From Sphingobium sp. Ant17 (GTDB lineage Bacteria > Pseudomonadota > Alphaproteobacteria > Sphingomonadales > Sphingomonadaceae), in assembly GCF_000588875.1 (NCBI RefSeq), contig NZ_JEMV01000017.1:1-64000 (forward strand): a stretch of 64,000 bases of DNA, written 5' to 3'. The position numbers were made by a program, and so were the translations under genes. Positions 27,438 through 36,581 of the stretch are shown piece after piece (the first letter of the stretch is position 1; each line of letters starts with the position of its first letter). Under the pieces are notes generated by a model. That model saw nothing but the letters and a program-made list of their open reading frames with translations, was not told where the DNA came from and made no database searches.

Positions 27438-28804
27438 CTAAACCGGCACGCCATAAAGATCATGCTCATCGGCATCCTCGATCAGCACGCCGAAAATATC
27501 GCCCGCCTTCCGCCCTTCGCCGACATCGCGCAAAAACACATTGCCGTCGATTTCCGGCGCATCGGCCTGTGACCGCGCGGTGGCACCGATGCTGCCATCC
27601 TCCTCGTCCGGCTCGCCGACTTCGTCAATTATCACCGGCAGCACGCGCCCGACCTTCGCCGCCAGCTTGGCGGCGCTGATCGCGGCGGTCTTTGCATGAT
27701 CCGCTGATAGCGTTCTTCCTTGACCGCTTCGGGCACCGCGCCGGGCAGGGCGTTGGCCGCAGCCCCTTCGACCGGTTCGAAGCGGAACGCGCCGACACGG
27801 TCCAGCTGCGCCTCATCAAGCCAGTCGAGCAGATATTGGAAATCCGCCTCCGTCTCGCCGGGGAAGCCCACGACGAAGCTCGACCGGATCGTGATGTCGG
27901 GGCAGATCGCGCGCCATTTATGGATGCGATCCAGCACCTTGGCTTCATTGGCGGGGCGCTTCATCGCTTTCAGCACCGACGGCGATGCATGCTGGAACGG
28001 GATATCGAGATAAGGCGTCAGCAGCCCTTGCGCCATCAGCGGAATGACCTGATCGACATGGGGATAGGGATAGACATAGTGCAGCCGCACCCAGGGGGCG
28101 TTGCCGTCCGCGTCCCGCAACTGGCCGAGTTCGCGCGCCATGTCGGTCATGTGTGCGCGCACCTCGCGGCCCTTCCACTGGCGCGGCTCATGCCTTGTAT
28201 CGACGCCATAGGCCGACGTATCCTGGCTGATGACCAGCAATTCCTTCGTCCCCGCCGACACCAGCTTTTCCGCCTCGCGCAGCACCGCGTCGATGCGCCG
28301 CGATACCAGATCGCCCCGGATCGAGGGGATGATGCAGAAGGAGCAGCGATGGTTGCAGCCTTCGGAAATCTTCAAATAGCTGTAATGGCGCGGCGTCAGT
28401 TTGAGGCCACCTTCGGGGACCAGGTCGACAAAGGCGTTGGGGATCGGCGGCGATGCATCATGCACCGCATTGACCACCTGCTCATATTGATGCGCGCCGG
28501 TGACGGCCAGCACTTGCGGGAATTTCGCGCGGATCAAGTCCGCTTCGTCGCCCATGCATCCCGTGACGATGACGCGGCCATTTTCGGCCATCGCCTCGCC
28601 GATCGCCTCCAGCGATTCTTCCTTCGCCGAATCGAGAAAGCCGCAGGTGTTGACCAGCACGACGTCGGCCCCGGCATAATCGGCGGACATCTGATAGCCG
28701 TCCGACCGCAGCTTGGTGAGGATGCGTTCGGAGTCCACCAGGTTTTTGGGACAGCCGAGCGAAACCATGCCGATCTTCGGCGCGTCAGGAAATTTGGTTG
28801 CCAT
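27438..28804 (-). pseudogene. rimO: Ribosomal protein S12 methylthiotransferase RimO, broken by a one-base deletion
   Basis: RimO is a radical-SAM enzyme that methylthiolates Asp-88 of ribosomal protein S12. The N-terminal UPF0004 domain starts [19 protein letters not shown] with Cys residues at VNTCGF and VTGCMG. The radical-SAM cluster motif is [16 protein letters not shown]. The frame breaks at about 27692 (CAAAGACC should be CAAAAGACC); adding one A restores [23 protein letters not shown] and the TRAM domain to the stop, total about 455 residues, normal for RimO. The loss is in an A run. Start chosen at ATG 28804. Confidence 0.92.
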
Positions 28805-28865
28805 GATGGTCGCGCACATAGGGATTTGTGCGCGCAATGTCACGCGCCGCCGTCAGCGTGCCGGG

Positions 28866-29912
28866 TTACGACCGGTCCTGGCCATCGCCCTCGGCGATTT
28901 CGATAATGGTATCGCCGGTCTGAAGCGCCTGCGCGCCTGCTTCCCAAAAGCCGATCGGCCGCTCGTCGCGATAGACACGCACGCCAAGGCCGGTGGTGAC
29001 GGCGGAGAGCGGCTTGCCGATTTCATCGGGCAGAACCAACCGCTCGTTCAGCCGCACGCGCCCGCCCGATGCCGCCAGATCGGCCATATAATCGGCAATA
29101 TGCTTCCCGCTGGTGCTGCCCGCCATCAACAGTCCGGCAAAGCTGACCGGGTTGATGACAGTGGTCGCGCCGGCTTGCCGCGCGGGCAATTCATTATCTT
29201 CGTTGCGCACCACGATGCTGATCGGAATGCGCGGGGCCAGATGCCGCGCGGTCAGCGTGATGAGGATCGAGGTATCGTCGCGCCCGGCCGACACGATCAT
29301 GCTGCGCGCCCGGTGGATCGCCACATCCTTCAACACGCTGTCGCGGGTCGAATCGCCGCACAACACATTGCAGCCTTTCGACTCGGCCAGTTCCAGCGCC
29401 TTGTCGCTGCCATCGATCACCACGATCTCGCGCGGGTTGGTGCCGCGCGCCAGCAATTCGCGCACCGCTTCCTGGCCACTGGTGCCAAAACCGGTAACGA
29501 CGATATGATTGTGCAGATCGGCCTGAATACGTGCCATGCGCCACCTGTAGAGGATATTGCGGAGGAAGAGATTATAGGCCGTGCCCAGAAAGATGAGCCA
29601 GACGAACAGTCGGATCGGTGTAACGAACAAGGCTTCGAACAGCCGCGCTTCGGGCGTGACCGGGACGATGTCGCCATAGCCCACGGTCGTCACGGTGACA
29701 GTCGTGAAATACAGCACGTCGATGAAGCTGATATGATCGTCGAGATTGTCCTTCAACCCATCGCGGCCGATCCAGTGCAGCCCCAGCACCAGCGTGATGA
29801 GCCCGAACACCAGCCCGACGCGCCAGGTGATGTCGACCCACATCGGCATCGACGAACGCCGACGCAGGAACCCCTCGGTGCTGGGGGAGGTGGCGCGTGG
29901 CTTGACGTTCAT
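28866..29912 (-). CDS. Potassium channel protein with TrkA-N (RCK) domain
   Basis: This is a 348-residue two-helix K+ channel. The first membrane segment is at about residues 28-46, the pore loop has the selectivity filter TTVGYGD, and the second helix is LFVWLIFLGTAYNLFL. A cytosolic RCK domain follows (HIVVTGFGTSGQEAVREL) and then a TrkA-C-like tail (IGKPLSAVTTGLGV). The architecture matches MthK/Kch-like channels. Its start overlaps the stop of the M23 peptidase gene by four bases. Confidence 0.92.
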   Translation of the reverse strand: MNVKPRATSPSTEGFLRRRSSMPMWVDITWRVGLVFGLITLVLGLHWIGRDGLKDNLDDHISFIDVLYFTTVTVTTVGYGDIVPVTPEARLFEALFVTPIRLFVWLIFLGTAYNLFLRNILYRWRMARIQADLHNHIVVTGFGTSGQEAVRELLARGTNPREIVVIDGSDKALELAESKGCNVLCGDSTRDSVLKDVAIHRARSMIVSAGRDDTSILITLTARHLAPRIPISIVVRNEDNELPARQAGATTVINPVSFAGLLMAGSTSGKHIADYMADLAASGGRVRLNERLVLPDEIGKPLSAVTTGLGVRVYRDERPIGFWEAGAQALQTGDTIIEIAEGDGQDRS

Positions 29913-30952
29913 AGCGGCGGCAACTGGGTGACGGGGTTGACCGGCACCCGGTCCTTGCGCAGTTCGAAATGCAGCTTGGGCTGGCTGGCATAGCCGGTGT
30001 CGCCGGTCAGGCCGATGACCTGGCCCCGCGTCACCTTCTGCCCGCGCACCACATCGACGCGGCTGGCATGGCCATAGGCACTGACCCAGCTGCTGCCATG
30101 GTTGATCAGCACCAGCCCGCCGAACACCGCCACCTTGTCCCCGGCATAGGCGATCACGCCATCGGCGCTCGCCTTGATCGGGGTGCCTTCGGACACGCCG
30201 ATGTCGATGCCATTATTCTTGGCGCCACTGGCACCAGGGCCGAAGCGCGAGACGATGCTGCCCTTGACCGGCCAGGCGAAATTGCCGGTCAGGCGGCTCG
30301 GCTGGGCGATCGGCACATTGCTCGGCAGCGGCCGGGGCGCGGCGGACGCCACCGCCACCGGCGCATTCTCCGCCGCCGCAGGCTGGCCGCCGGTCAGCAC
30401 ATCATCGATGTCGATGCGAAAGGCGGCGGCGCGCTGTTCCAGGTCGGGCGCGCGCACCGGCGTATTGCCGGGCAGCAGCAGACGGCGTCCGCGCCGCAGC
30501 GTATAGGGTTCCTCCAGCCGGTTCACCGTCACGATCTCACTCCAGGGCACGCCATAGGCGGCGGCGATCGCGATCCCGGTCTCGCCCTCGGCCACCTGAT
30601 GATAGCGGCCGCCGGGGATGGACAAGGCTTGCCCGGCGCGCAGCAGGAAGGGTGGGGCAAGGCCATTGGCCAGCGCGATCATGTCCGATCCTACGCCGGT
30701 GCGGTTGCCGATGCCCAGCAGCGTATCGCCCGGCTGCACGACATAGCGCGATGCCGCGACCGTCTGCGCATCGGCCACCACTTGCTGCGCGGTCCATACC
30801 GGTTCCTGTTCGACCAATTCCACGGTCGACGCATCGGCGTCCAAACGCGGCGGCGGCGTGTCGCCGCGCGTGCGGGCGCTCTCGGTCGGGATGCACCCGC
30901 TGAGCAGCAGCGTGCCAAGAACAAGGCCAAGCGGGAGGTGCGGACGCAACAT
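29909..30952 (-). CDS. LysM/M23 peptidase-like lipoprotein (NlpD-like)
   Basis: This is a lipoprotein of about 347 residues with lipobox LLSGC (Cys about 20), two LysM domains (YVVQPGDTLLGIGNRTGVGS and YHQVAEGETGIAIAAAYGV) and a C-terminal M23 domain (NNGIDIGVSEGTPIKASADG, INHGSSWVSAYGH, LHFELRKDRVPVNP). The first zinc His of active LytM enzymes (HxGxD) is replaced by N-x-G-x-D here, so it may be a catalytically dead amidase activator like NlpD. It follows surE in a serS-surE-nlpD series, a proteobacterial arrangement. Confidence 0.9.
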   Translation of the reverse strand: MLRPHLPLGLVLGTLLLSGCIPTESARTRGDTPPPRLDADASTVELVEQEPVWTAQQVVADAQTVAASRYVVQPGDTLLGIGNRTGVGSDMIALANGLAPPFLLRAGQALSIPGGRYHQVAEGETGIAIAAAYGVPWSEIVTVNRLEEPYTLRRGRRLLLPGNTPVRAPDLEQRAAAFRIDIDDVLTGGQPAAAENAPVAVASAAPRPLPSNVPIAQPSRLTGNFAWPVKGSIVSRFGPGASGAKNNGIDIGVSEGTPIKASADGVIAYAGDKVAVFGGLVLINHGSSWVSAYGHASRVDVVRGQKVTRGQVIGLTGDTGYASQPKLHFELRKDRVPVNPVTQLPPL

Positions 30953-30999
30953 CAGCGCCTGTCTATCGCATTGCCGCCGACTTGCCACCCCCTGTCTGG

Positions 31000-31754
31000 T
31001 CAGGCGGGGAACGCTGCTGCCGTTACCGCCATGGCGCTGTCCTGCGTCAGGTCATAGTGCAACGGCGTGACCGTGATATAGCCCTCCGCTATCGCCGCCA
31101 GGTCGCTGCCTTCGGGCACCGCATCGCTGCTGCCCAGCGAGAACCAGTAGTAGCGATAGCCGCGCGGGTCGGTGCCCTCGACGATCTTGGTGCGATCGAC
31201 ATCATGAAAGCCCTGCCGCACCACGCGAATGCCCTTGACCGCGTCGGGGTCAAATTGACGTTGAACAACATGCGCGGCGTCACGGGCAGCGCGATCAGCG
31301 GGCGCAGCACCTTCTCGCCCCAGGCTTCCGCCGCGGCGAAGGGCACATCGTCGCCCATCCCCGATCGGGCATAGACCTGGCTCAGCGCGATGGACCTTAT
31401 GCCCGAAATCGTCCCCTCCATCGCGGCGGCGACCGTGCCCGAATAGGTCACGTCCTCGGCCAGATTGGCCCCGCGATTGACGCCCGACAGGATCAGGTCC
31501 GGCTTGGCGTCCTTCATCAGATGCCCCACCGCCATCATCACCGCATCGGTCGGGGTGCCGGTGACGCTATAATGCTGTTCGCCATGTTTGCGGATGCGCA
31601 GCGGCCGGGTCAGCGTCAGGCTATGCCCCGCACCCGACTGCTCCTCGCTCGGCGCGACGATCCAGATATCGTCGGACAATGTCCGCGCGATCGCCTCCAA
31701 CACCTTGAGGCCCGGGGCATGCACGCCATCATCATTGGTCAACAGGATACGCAT
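31000..31754 (-). pseudogene. surE: 5'/3'-nucleotidase SurE, broken by a one-base deletion
   Basis: SurE is a metal-dependent nucleotidase that acts on nucleoside monophosphates. The N-terminus MRILLTNDDGVHAPGLKVL and SGVNRGANLAEDVTYSGTV are diagnostic. The frame breaks at about 31252, where AATTTGACC should contain one more T; repair joins LFNVNFDPDAVKGIRVVRQG with the C-terminal part (HDVDRTKIVEGTDPRGYRYY). The restored protein is about 251 residues, normal for SurE. The start is ATG 31754. The missing base is in a T run. Confidence 0.92.
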
Positions 31755-31766
31755 AGCCAAAAAACT

Positions 31767-31843
31767 CCGTTCGCCCTGAGCCTGTCGAAGGGCATTCCTT
31801 CTTGAAGAAAAGAACGGGGCTTCGACAGGTTCAGCCCGAACGG
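31767..31843. repeat. Inverted repeat with TTCGACAGG core
   Basis: Left arm CCGTTCGCCCTGAGCCTGTC (continuing GAAGGGC) and right arm GGCTTCGACAGGTTCAGCCC (continuing GAACGG) are near reverse complements. They fill the serS-surE gap. A partial copy of the core lies at 46712-46730. The pair may act as a processing or partial termination signal within the operon. Confidence 0.7.
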
Positions 31844-31847
31844 AATC

Positions 31848-33125
31848 TTATTTCGGGGTAAGCACCGTCACCCCACCCATATATGGCAACAGCACCTCCG
31901 GCACGATCACGCTGCCATCGGCCTGCTGATAATTTTCCAGCACCGCCACCAGCGTCCGCCCGACCGCCAGTCCCGATCCGTTCAGCGTATGCAGGAAGCG
32001 CGTCTGCTTCTCGCCTTCGGGCTTGTAGCGCGCGTTCATCCGCCGCGCCTGAAAGTCGCCGCAGTTGGAGACGGAGCTGATCTCGCGATAGGTCGCCTGG
32101 CTCGGCAGCCAGACTTCCAGATCCCATGTCTTGCGCGCGCCAAAGCCCATGTCGCCGGTGCAGAGCAGCATCTTGCGATAGGGCAGGGCAAGCGCCTGGA
32201 GGATGCCCTCCGCCGCCGCGCACATGCGGTCATGCTCGGCCTCGGACTCTTCGGGCGCACAGATGGTGACCAGTTCGACCTTCTCGAACTGATGCTGGCG
32301 AATGAACCCGCGCGTATCGCGCCCGGCCGACCCGGCTTCGGACCGGAAACAGGGGGTCAGCGCGGTCAGCCGCACCGGCAGCTCGGCCAGCGGCACGATC
32401 TGGTCGGCCACCAGATTGGTGAGCGACACTTCGGCGGTGGGGATCAGCCAGCGGCCATCCGTCGTGCGGAACAGGTCTTCGGCAAATTTCGGCAATTGCC
32501 CGGTGCCGAACAGCGCCTCGTCGCGCACCAGCAATGGCGGGTTGGTTTCTTCATAGCCGTTCACGCCGGTCTGCGTGTCCAGCATAAACTGCGCCAACGC
32601 CCGATGCAGCCGCGCCATCTGGCCCCGCAACGCGGTAAAGCGCGCGCCCGACAGCTTCGCGCCGCCCTCAAAATCCAGCCCCAGCGCCGGGCCGAAATCG
32701 GCATGGTCCTGCGGCGCGAACTCGAACGCGCGCGGCGTGCCCCAGCGGCTCACCTCGACATTGGCCGCCTCGTCCGCGCCCTCGGGCACATCATCGGCAG
32801 GCAGGTTGGGGATCGCCGCCAGCATCGCCGTCAGCGCGTCGCCCAACTCGCGCTCCTGCGCTTCCAGCGCAGGCGTACCGTCCTTGAGCGCCGCCACTTC
32901 GGCTTTCAGCGCCTCGGCTTTGTCCTTGTCGCCAGCCGCCATCGCCTGGCCGATCAGCTTGCTCGCCTCGTTGCGGTGGGCCTGACCGACCTGCAACTGG
33001 GTCTTGATTGCCCGGCTCTGCTCGTCCAGCGCCAATATATCGGCGGACAGGGGCGCCAGCCCGCGCCGGGCCAGGCCAGCGTCGAAAGCAGCGGGATTTT
33101 CGCGGATGAAACGGATGTCGTGCAT
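31848..33125 (-). CDS. serS: Seryl-tRNA synthetase
   Basis: This is a 425-residue class II synthetase. The N-terminal tRNA-binding coiled coil starts [19 protein letters not shown] and spans about residues 25-105. Motif 2 is in [28 protein letters not shown] and motif 3 in [19 protein letters not shown]. Length is normal. The gene heads the serS-surE-nlpD-like run on the minus strand. Confidence 0.98.
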   Translation of the reverse strand: MHDIRFIRENPAAFDAGLARRGLAPLSADILALDEQSRAIKTQLQVGQAHRNEASKLIGQAMAAGDKDKAEALKAEVAALKDGTPALEAQERELGDALTAMLAAIPNLPADDVPEGADEAANVEVSRWGTPRAFEFAPQDHADFGPALGLDFEGGAKLSGARFTALRGQMARLHRALAQFMLDTQTGVNGYEETNPPLLVRDEALFGTGQLPKFAEDLFRTTDGRWLIPTAEVSLTNLVADQIVPLAELPVRLTALTPCFRSEAGSAGRDTRGFIRQHQFEKVELVTICAPEESEAEHDRMCAAAEGILQALALPYRKMLLCTGDMGFGARKTWDLEVWLPSQATYREISSVSNCGDFQARRMNARYKPEGEKQTRFLHTLNGSGLAVGRTLVAVLENYQQADGSVIVPEVLLPYMGGVTVLTPK

Positions 33126-33220
33126 GGGCCAGCCCTATGCCGCCCTGCGACCAGCCACGCAACCCTGTGCGCCGTCATCCGTTAGGCACATATCCCTTAA
33201 AAAGAGAGAAGGAAGAGGCG

Positions 33221-33661
33221 ATGCAAATAGACCATGATGCGCTCGTGCTGGTAGCCGACGGCCGCAAGATGTTGTTTTTCCGAAACAAGGGCGACGCCGC
33301 GATCTTGAACCTTGAAACCGAGCAGGTCGAAAAGCAGGATAATCCGGCGGACCGCGATCAGGGGACGGACACGCCCGGCCGCGCTTTCAATTCGGTCGGT
33401 GGCCATCGCAGCGCCATGTCGGAAACCAATTTCCACGATCTGGAGGAAGACCGGTTCGCCGCACAGGTCGCCGACATCCTCAAGCATCGCGCCTTTGCCA
33501 ACGATTTTGAAAAGCTGATCATCGTTGCGCCCCCCGGCACGCTGGGCGAAATGCGCAAACATTATCACAAGGAAGTGCAGGACCGTCTGGCCGGCGAAAT
33601 CGCCAAGGATCTGGTCAACCACCCGATCGCCGACATCGAAAAGATCATCGCGGACAATTGA
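33221..33661 (+). CDS. Host attachment family protein
   Basis: This is a 146-residue protein of the Host_attach family (proteins once linked to attachment of Agrobacterium to plant cells). Typical features are DALVLVADGRKMLFFRNKGD near the start, a central FHDLEEDRFAAQVADIL and the basic KLIIVAPPGTLGEMRKHYHK. The family is related to eRF1-like folds and its biochemical role is unknown. The ATG at 33221 follows GGAAGAGG. A strong terminator shared with the convergent gene follows. Confidence 0.88.
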   Translation: MQIDHDALVLVADGRKMLFFRNKGDAAILNLETEQVEKQDNPADRDQGTDTPGRAFNSVGGHRSAMSETNFHDLEEDRFAAQVADILKHRAFANDFEKLIIVAPPGTLGEMRKHYHKEVQDRLAGEIAKDLVNHPIADIEKIIADN

Positions 33662-33685
33662 TCCGACGCTGATCCGACCCCAACG

Positions 33686-33725
33686 AAAAAGGGCGGCTCC
33701 CGATATCGGAAGCCGCCCTTTTTGA
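33686..33725. terminator. Bidirectional terminator
   Basis: AAAAAGGGCGGCT and AGCCGCCCTTTTT flank a CCCGATATCGGA centre, giving a long A/T-flanked hairpin that can stop transcription from both sides. It lies between the host-attachment gene and the convergent Ser-rich gene. Confidence 0.85.
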
Positions 33726-33743
33726 TATATTGAAAAGCCTCGC

Positions 33744-34790
33744 TCAGGCCGCCTTTTGCGCCTTGCGATCGGCAAAGCGGCGACGCGCGACCAGCGCCAC
33801 GGCGGCCGCACCGAATAGCAGGACCATCGGCGGCGCGGGCACATCGGTGCCGCCCGTGCTGCTCGAACCGCCGCTCGATGACGAACTGCTCGACGACGCG
33901 CTGCTGGACGATGTCGAGGAGGACGAACTGCCGGTGCTGCCGAAGCTGGACGACCCACCCGAGGACGAAGAGCTGCCCGACGAGGAGCTGCTCGAAGAGC
34001 CGCTGCTGCCGCCGGTCGAACTGGGATCACCCGGCTTGTCGGGCTTGCCGCCGCTCGAACTGGACGAGGAACTGGAGGACGAGGAAGAGGATGAGCTGGA
34101 ACTGGACGAGGACGAGCTGCTGCTGACGCCCGACGAGGTCGAGACATTCCCGCTGGATGTCGAGACATTGCCGCTCGACGTGGACACGTTGCCGCTGGAT
34201 GTCGACACGCCGCCGGTCGACGTCGATACGCCACCCGTCGAGGTCGATACCCCACCCGTCGAGGTCGACACACCACCGGTGGAGGTCGAGGTGGATACCC
34301 CGCCTGTGGACGTCGACACGCCGCCAGTGGTCGAACTGGTCGAACTGCTGATGCCGCCGGTCGAACTGCTGGTCGAGGAGATCACGACCGATCCCCCGCC
34401 GCTGCCGCCGCCACCACCGCCGAAAAAGCCGCCAACGAACCCGCCGCCGCCAAATCCGCCGCTGCCGCCCATCACGACCGGCACGGCGCCGCCGCCGCCC
34501 GACATCATCGGCATTTGCGCCGGTGCCATCGGAATGGGGGCGGGCAGGGGAATGGGGGCCTGCTGGCTGGTAACGGTCACCGTCTGGGGCGCGCACGTCA
34601 TGGCGGTCTTCACCACCTTGCGCTTCACCGTCCGCACGGCGTAGCGTTTCTTGGGCGCGGCCTTGGTGCTCTTGGAGCTATGCACCACTGCGGGACGTGC
34701 GCTCTCGGCCACATGGACGGCACCGCCGCCAATGATCGCGCCGCCGCACGTGCAGGCGCATAATTTAGCCAATGCCATCCGTACCGACAT
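33744..34790 (-). CDS. Ser/Gly-rich repeat protein with PEP-CTERM-like sorting signal
   Basis: This is a 348-residue exported low-complexity protein. It has a basic region around residues 40-62 (KKRYAVRTVKRKVVK), a Gly-rich block (about 98-134), tandem GGVSTST and GNVSTSS heptapeptides (about 155-220), a poly-Ser run of over 20 residues and further Ser/Gly sequence. The C-terminus is VPAPPMVLLFGAAAVALVARRR, a PEP-CTERM-type signal that exosortase would cleave. Such proteins are expected at the surface or in matrix, and Ser-rich tracts are often glycosylated. No function is known. The heptapeptides are coded by 21-bp DNA repeats, so copy number may vary between strains. Confidence 0.8.
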   Translation of the reverse strand: MSVRMALAKLCACTCGGAIIGGGAVHVAESARPAVVHSSKSTKAAPKKRYAVRTVKRKVVKTAMTCAPQTVTVTSQQAPIPLPAPIPMAPAQMPMMSGGGGAVPVVMGGSGGFGGGGFVGGFFGGGGGGSGGGSVVISSTSSSTGGISSSTSSTTGGVSTSTGGVSTSTSTGGVSTSTGGVSTSTGGVSTSTGGVSTSSGNVSTSSGNVSTSSGNVSTSSGVSSSSSSSSSSSSSSSSSSSSSSSSGGKPDKPGDPSSTGGSSGSSSSSSSGSSSSSGGSSSFGSTGSSSSSTSSSSASSSSSSSSGGSSSTGGTDVPAPPMVLLFGAAAVALVARRRFADRKAQKAA

Positions 34791-35197
34791 AGGTTCAATC
34801 TTCTTTTATGTTACCTTGCCCACCTGTGACCGGCAAATCCAGAAAACAGGCTGGCGGGTATTCCCTATCTGCAACAACGCAAAATAAAGCGTTAACTGCA
34901 ACGCCGTTAACCCTCAATAGCAGTTGCGGGAAGGGCGGTAATTCATTCTTTTGCGAAGCGATATGGTTAACGTCCCACTATGGAACGGCGGCTGGCGGCT
35001 AAGTAAAGACGGGGCGCTGCCCGCAAACCGCCCGCCAGGGTGCTGCCGCCCCTCCGCAAGAAATCCGCCCGATCGCGCGCAAGTCGCCAGAATGGCCGCT
35101 TGTGTCGCTGCCAGCCGATGGCTATGAGCGCCATCAATGCAGTGTAAAGGGCGACCGGTGGGTTCAAACGCCGGGGCCACGCGAGTCGGAGAGCCAC
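34791..35197. promoter_or_regulatory. 407-bp divergent regulatory region with TTAA motifs
   Basis: This gap separates the Ser-rich gene (minus) and dksA (plus). The centre is AT-rich. It holds TTAACCCT at 34907-34914, GTTAAC at 34891-34896 and the minus-strand octamer TTAACCAT at 34970-34963, which resemble CtrA half-sites. The stretch nearest dksA is GC-rich without a gene. No RNA gene was recognised. Confidence 0.35.
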
Positions 35198-35662
35198 ATG
35201 GCATCGGTCCTAAATTCCGATAAAGACGGTGAAAAACCGCCCAAATCGAATGTAACGCTTCCCGCCGACTATCGTCCTTCCCCCGACGAAGAGTTTATGA
35301 ATCCGGTGCAGGTGGAATATTTCCGCCAGCGGCTGTGGTCGTGGAAGAAGCAGATTTTAACCGAGTCCGAAGGCACGCTCGCGGTTCTTCAGAACGAACC
35401 GCTGCGCGAACCGGACCTCAACGATCGCGCATCGAGCGAGACCGACTGGTCGATCGAATTGCGCACCCGCGACCGCCAGCGCAAGCTGATTTCCAAGATT
35501 GACGCGGCGCTGCGCCGCATCGATGATGGCGAATATGGCTATTGCGAAGTGACCGGCGAACCGATTTCGCTCGGGCGTCTGGAAGCGCGGCCGATCGCGA
35601 CGATGACGGTCGAAGCGCAGGAACGGCATGAGCGCCAGGAAAAGATTTCGCGTGATGATTAA
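35198..35662 (+). CDS. dksA: RNA polymerase-binding protein DksA (Cys-poor alphaproteobacterial form)
   Basis: This is a 154-residue DksA/TraR protein that enters the RNA polymerase secondary channel and works with ppGpp. The coiled coil spans about residues 45-100 (VEYFRQRLWSWKKQIL), ending in the family stretch LRTRDRQRKLISKIDAALRRI. The C-terminal globular part is DDGEYGYCEVTGEPISLGRL. Only one Cys of the usual four-Cys zinc finger is present, as is common in alphaproteobacteria. The start at ATG 35198 follows GGAGAG. Confidence 0.93.
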   Translation: MASVLNSDKDGEKPPKSNVTLPADYRPSPDEEFMNPVQVEYFRQRLWSWKKQILTESEGTLAVLQNEPLREPDLNDRASSETDWSIELRTRDRQRKLISKIDAALRRIDDGEYGYCEVTGEPISLGRLEARPIATMTVEAQERHERQEKISRDD

Positions 35663-35725
35663 CGGTTTTTCCATTCCTCGCGCCTAGTCTTTCTGCATTC
35701 TACTGACATTTTACGCGCAGGTTGG

Positions 35726-36094
35726 ATGATGGACGACGAACGGAACATGGCTGATCGGGGACCGGCGCGCACCGCGCCGCGCGATAGCCTGTTCCTGCTC
35801 ACCAGCTTCGCCACGCCCGAAGGCGCACCGCTGGGCAAGGCCCGCGTCCGCAACCTGTCGGCCACTGGGCTGATGGCCGATTGCGAACGCGCCGTGCCCG
35901 CCGGGGCCAGGATCGAATTCGACCTGCGCGGTGTTGGCAAGGTGAGCGGCGTCGTTGCCTGGTCGCGGGGCGAAAAAATCGGCATCGCGTTCGACACACC
36001 GATCGATCCGCAACTGGCGCGCAAGCCGGTGTCGACCAGCAACCAACAGGGCTTGCCCGATTATCTTCGGACCTACCCCTCGCTCCGCCGCTGA
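35726..36094 (+). CDS. PilZ domain protein (c-di-GMP binding)
   Basis: This is a 122-residue single-domain PilZ protein. The second PilZ motif (D/NxSxxG) is NLSATGLM and the strand KVSGVVAWSRGEKIGIAFDTP closes the barrel. The N-terminal RxxxR motif is weak (ARTAPRDSLF), so binding of c-di-GMP is plausible but not certain. It stands alone after dksA. Confidence 0.78.
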   Translation: MMDDERNMADRGPARTAPRDSLFLLTSFATPEGAPLGKARVRNLSATGLMADCERAVPAGARIEFDLRGVGKVSGVVAWSRGEKIGIAFDTPIDPQLARKPVSTSNQQGLPDYLRTYPSLRR

Positions 36095-36254
36095 AAGCGC
36101 GCGGCCGACTTTCCTATTGGTCTTAAATCTGATGCGACAAGCCTTCGGCTCTTAAAGCACGCGGAACGACTCATCCACTTGTCGCGCCAGGACAAGGCCG
36201 GATCGACGGTCTGTGCCGCCGGATGCCGACCTCCTCCCTGGTGCAAGATGCGGC

Positions 36255-36413
36255 TCAATGCTTGGCCGACATCTCCTCTTTCAGCCGCAATTTCTGCTTT
36301 TTGAGCGAAGCCACCAGCGTGGCGTCGGGCATGGGCCGACTTGTTTCGGCCTTGATTCGGGCATCAAGACCGGCATGCTTTGCCGAAAGAGCGGAAATAT
36401 GGCTGTTCTCCAT
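36255..36413 (-). CDS. DUF465 (YdcH-like) small coiled-coil protein
   Basis: This is a 52-residue YdcH/SlyX-like protein: MENSHISALSAKHAGLDARI then SLKKQKLRLKEEMSAK. Function unknown. The start at ATG 36413 fits the family; the longer upstream frame does not. It is divergent from a second DUF465 gene 168 bases away. Confidence 0.82.
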   Translation of the reverse strand: MENSHISALSAKHAGLDARIKAETSRPMPDATLVASLKKQKLRLKEEMSAKH

Positions 36414-36581
36414 GACATTCTCCTTACGAGGGTGATGGACGTAGAAGTAAATCATGATTCGCCCGCCTTGTCTCGCGTCGATTGGGGCTTTGCGACGGTC
36501 GCCCGAAAATTTGCGATGGCCCGTATGGCGTCCCGTCGCTATCAGTTGGCCATCTGCCATGGATGAACGTAAAGGAGCGCT

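Noticed and set aside
34140-34330. Possible CRISPR array in the repeat block
   Set aside because: The 21-bp units are in frame, have no unique spacers and encode the GGVSTST heptapeptides of one protein.
33730-34644. 304-codon acidic open frame opposite the Ser-rich gene
   Set aside because: Its Glu/Asp/Leu/Pro repeats are the mirror of the Ser/Gly codons on the other strand; no ribosome site, and it begins beside the terminator.
36160-36190. GGAAC element as an EcfG general-stress promoter before the DUF465 genes
   Set aside because: No CGTT at the required 15-17 base spacing.
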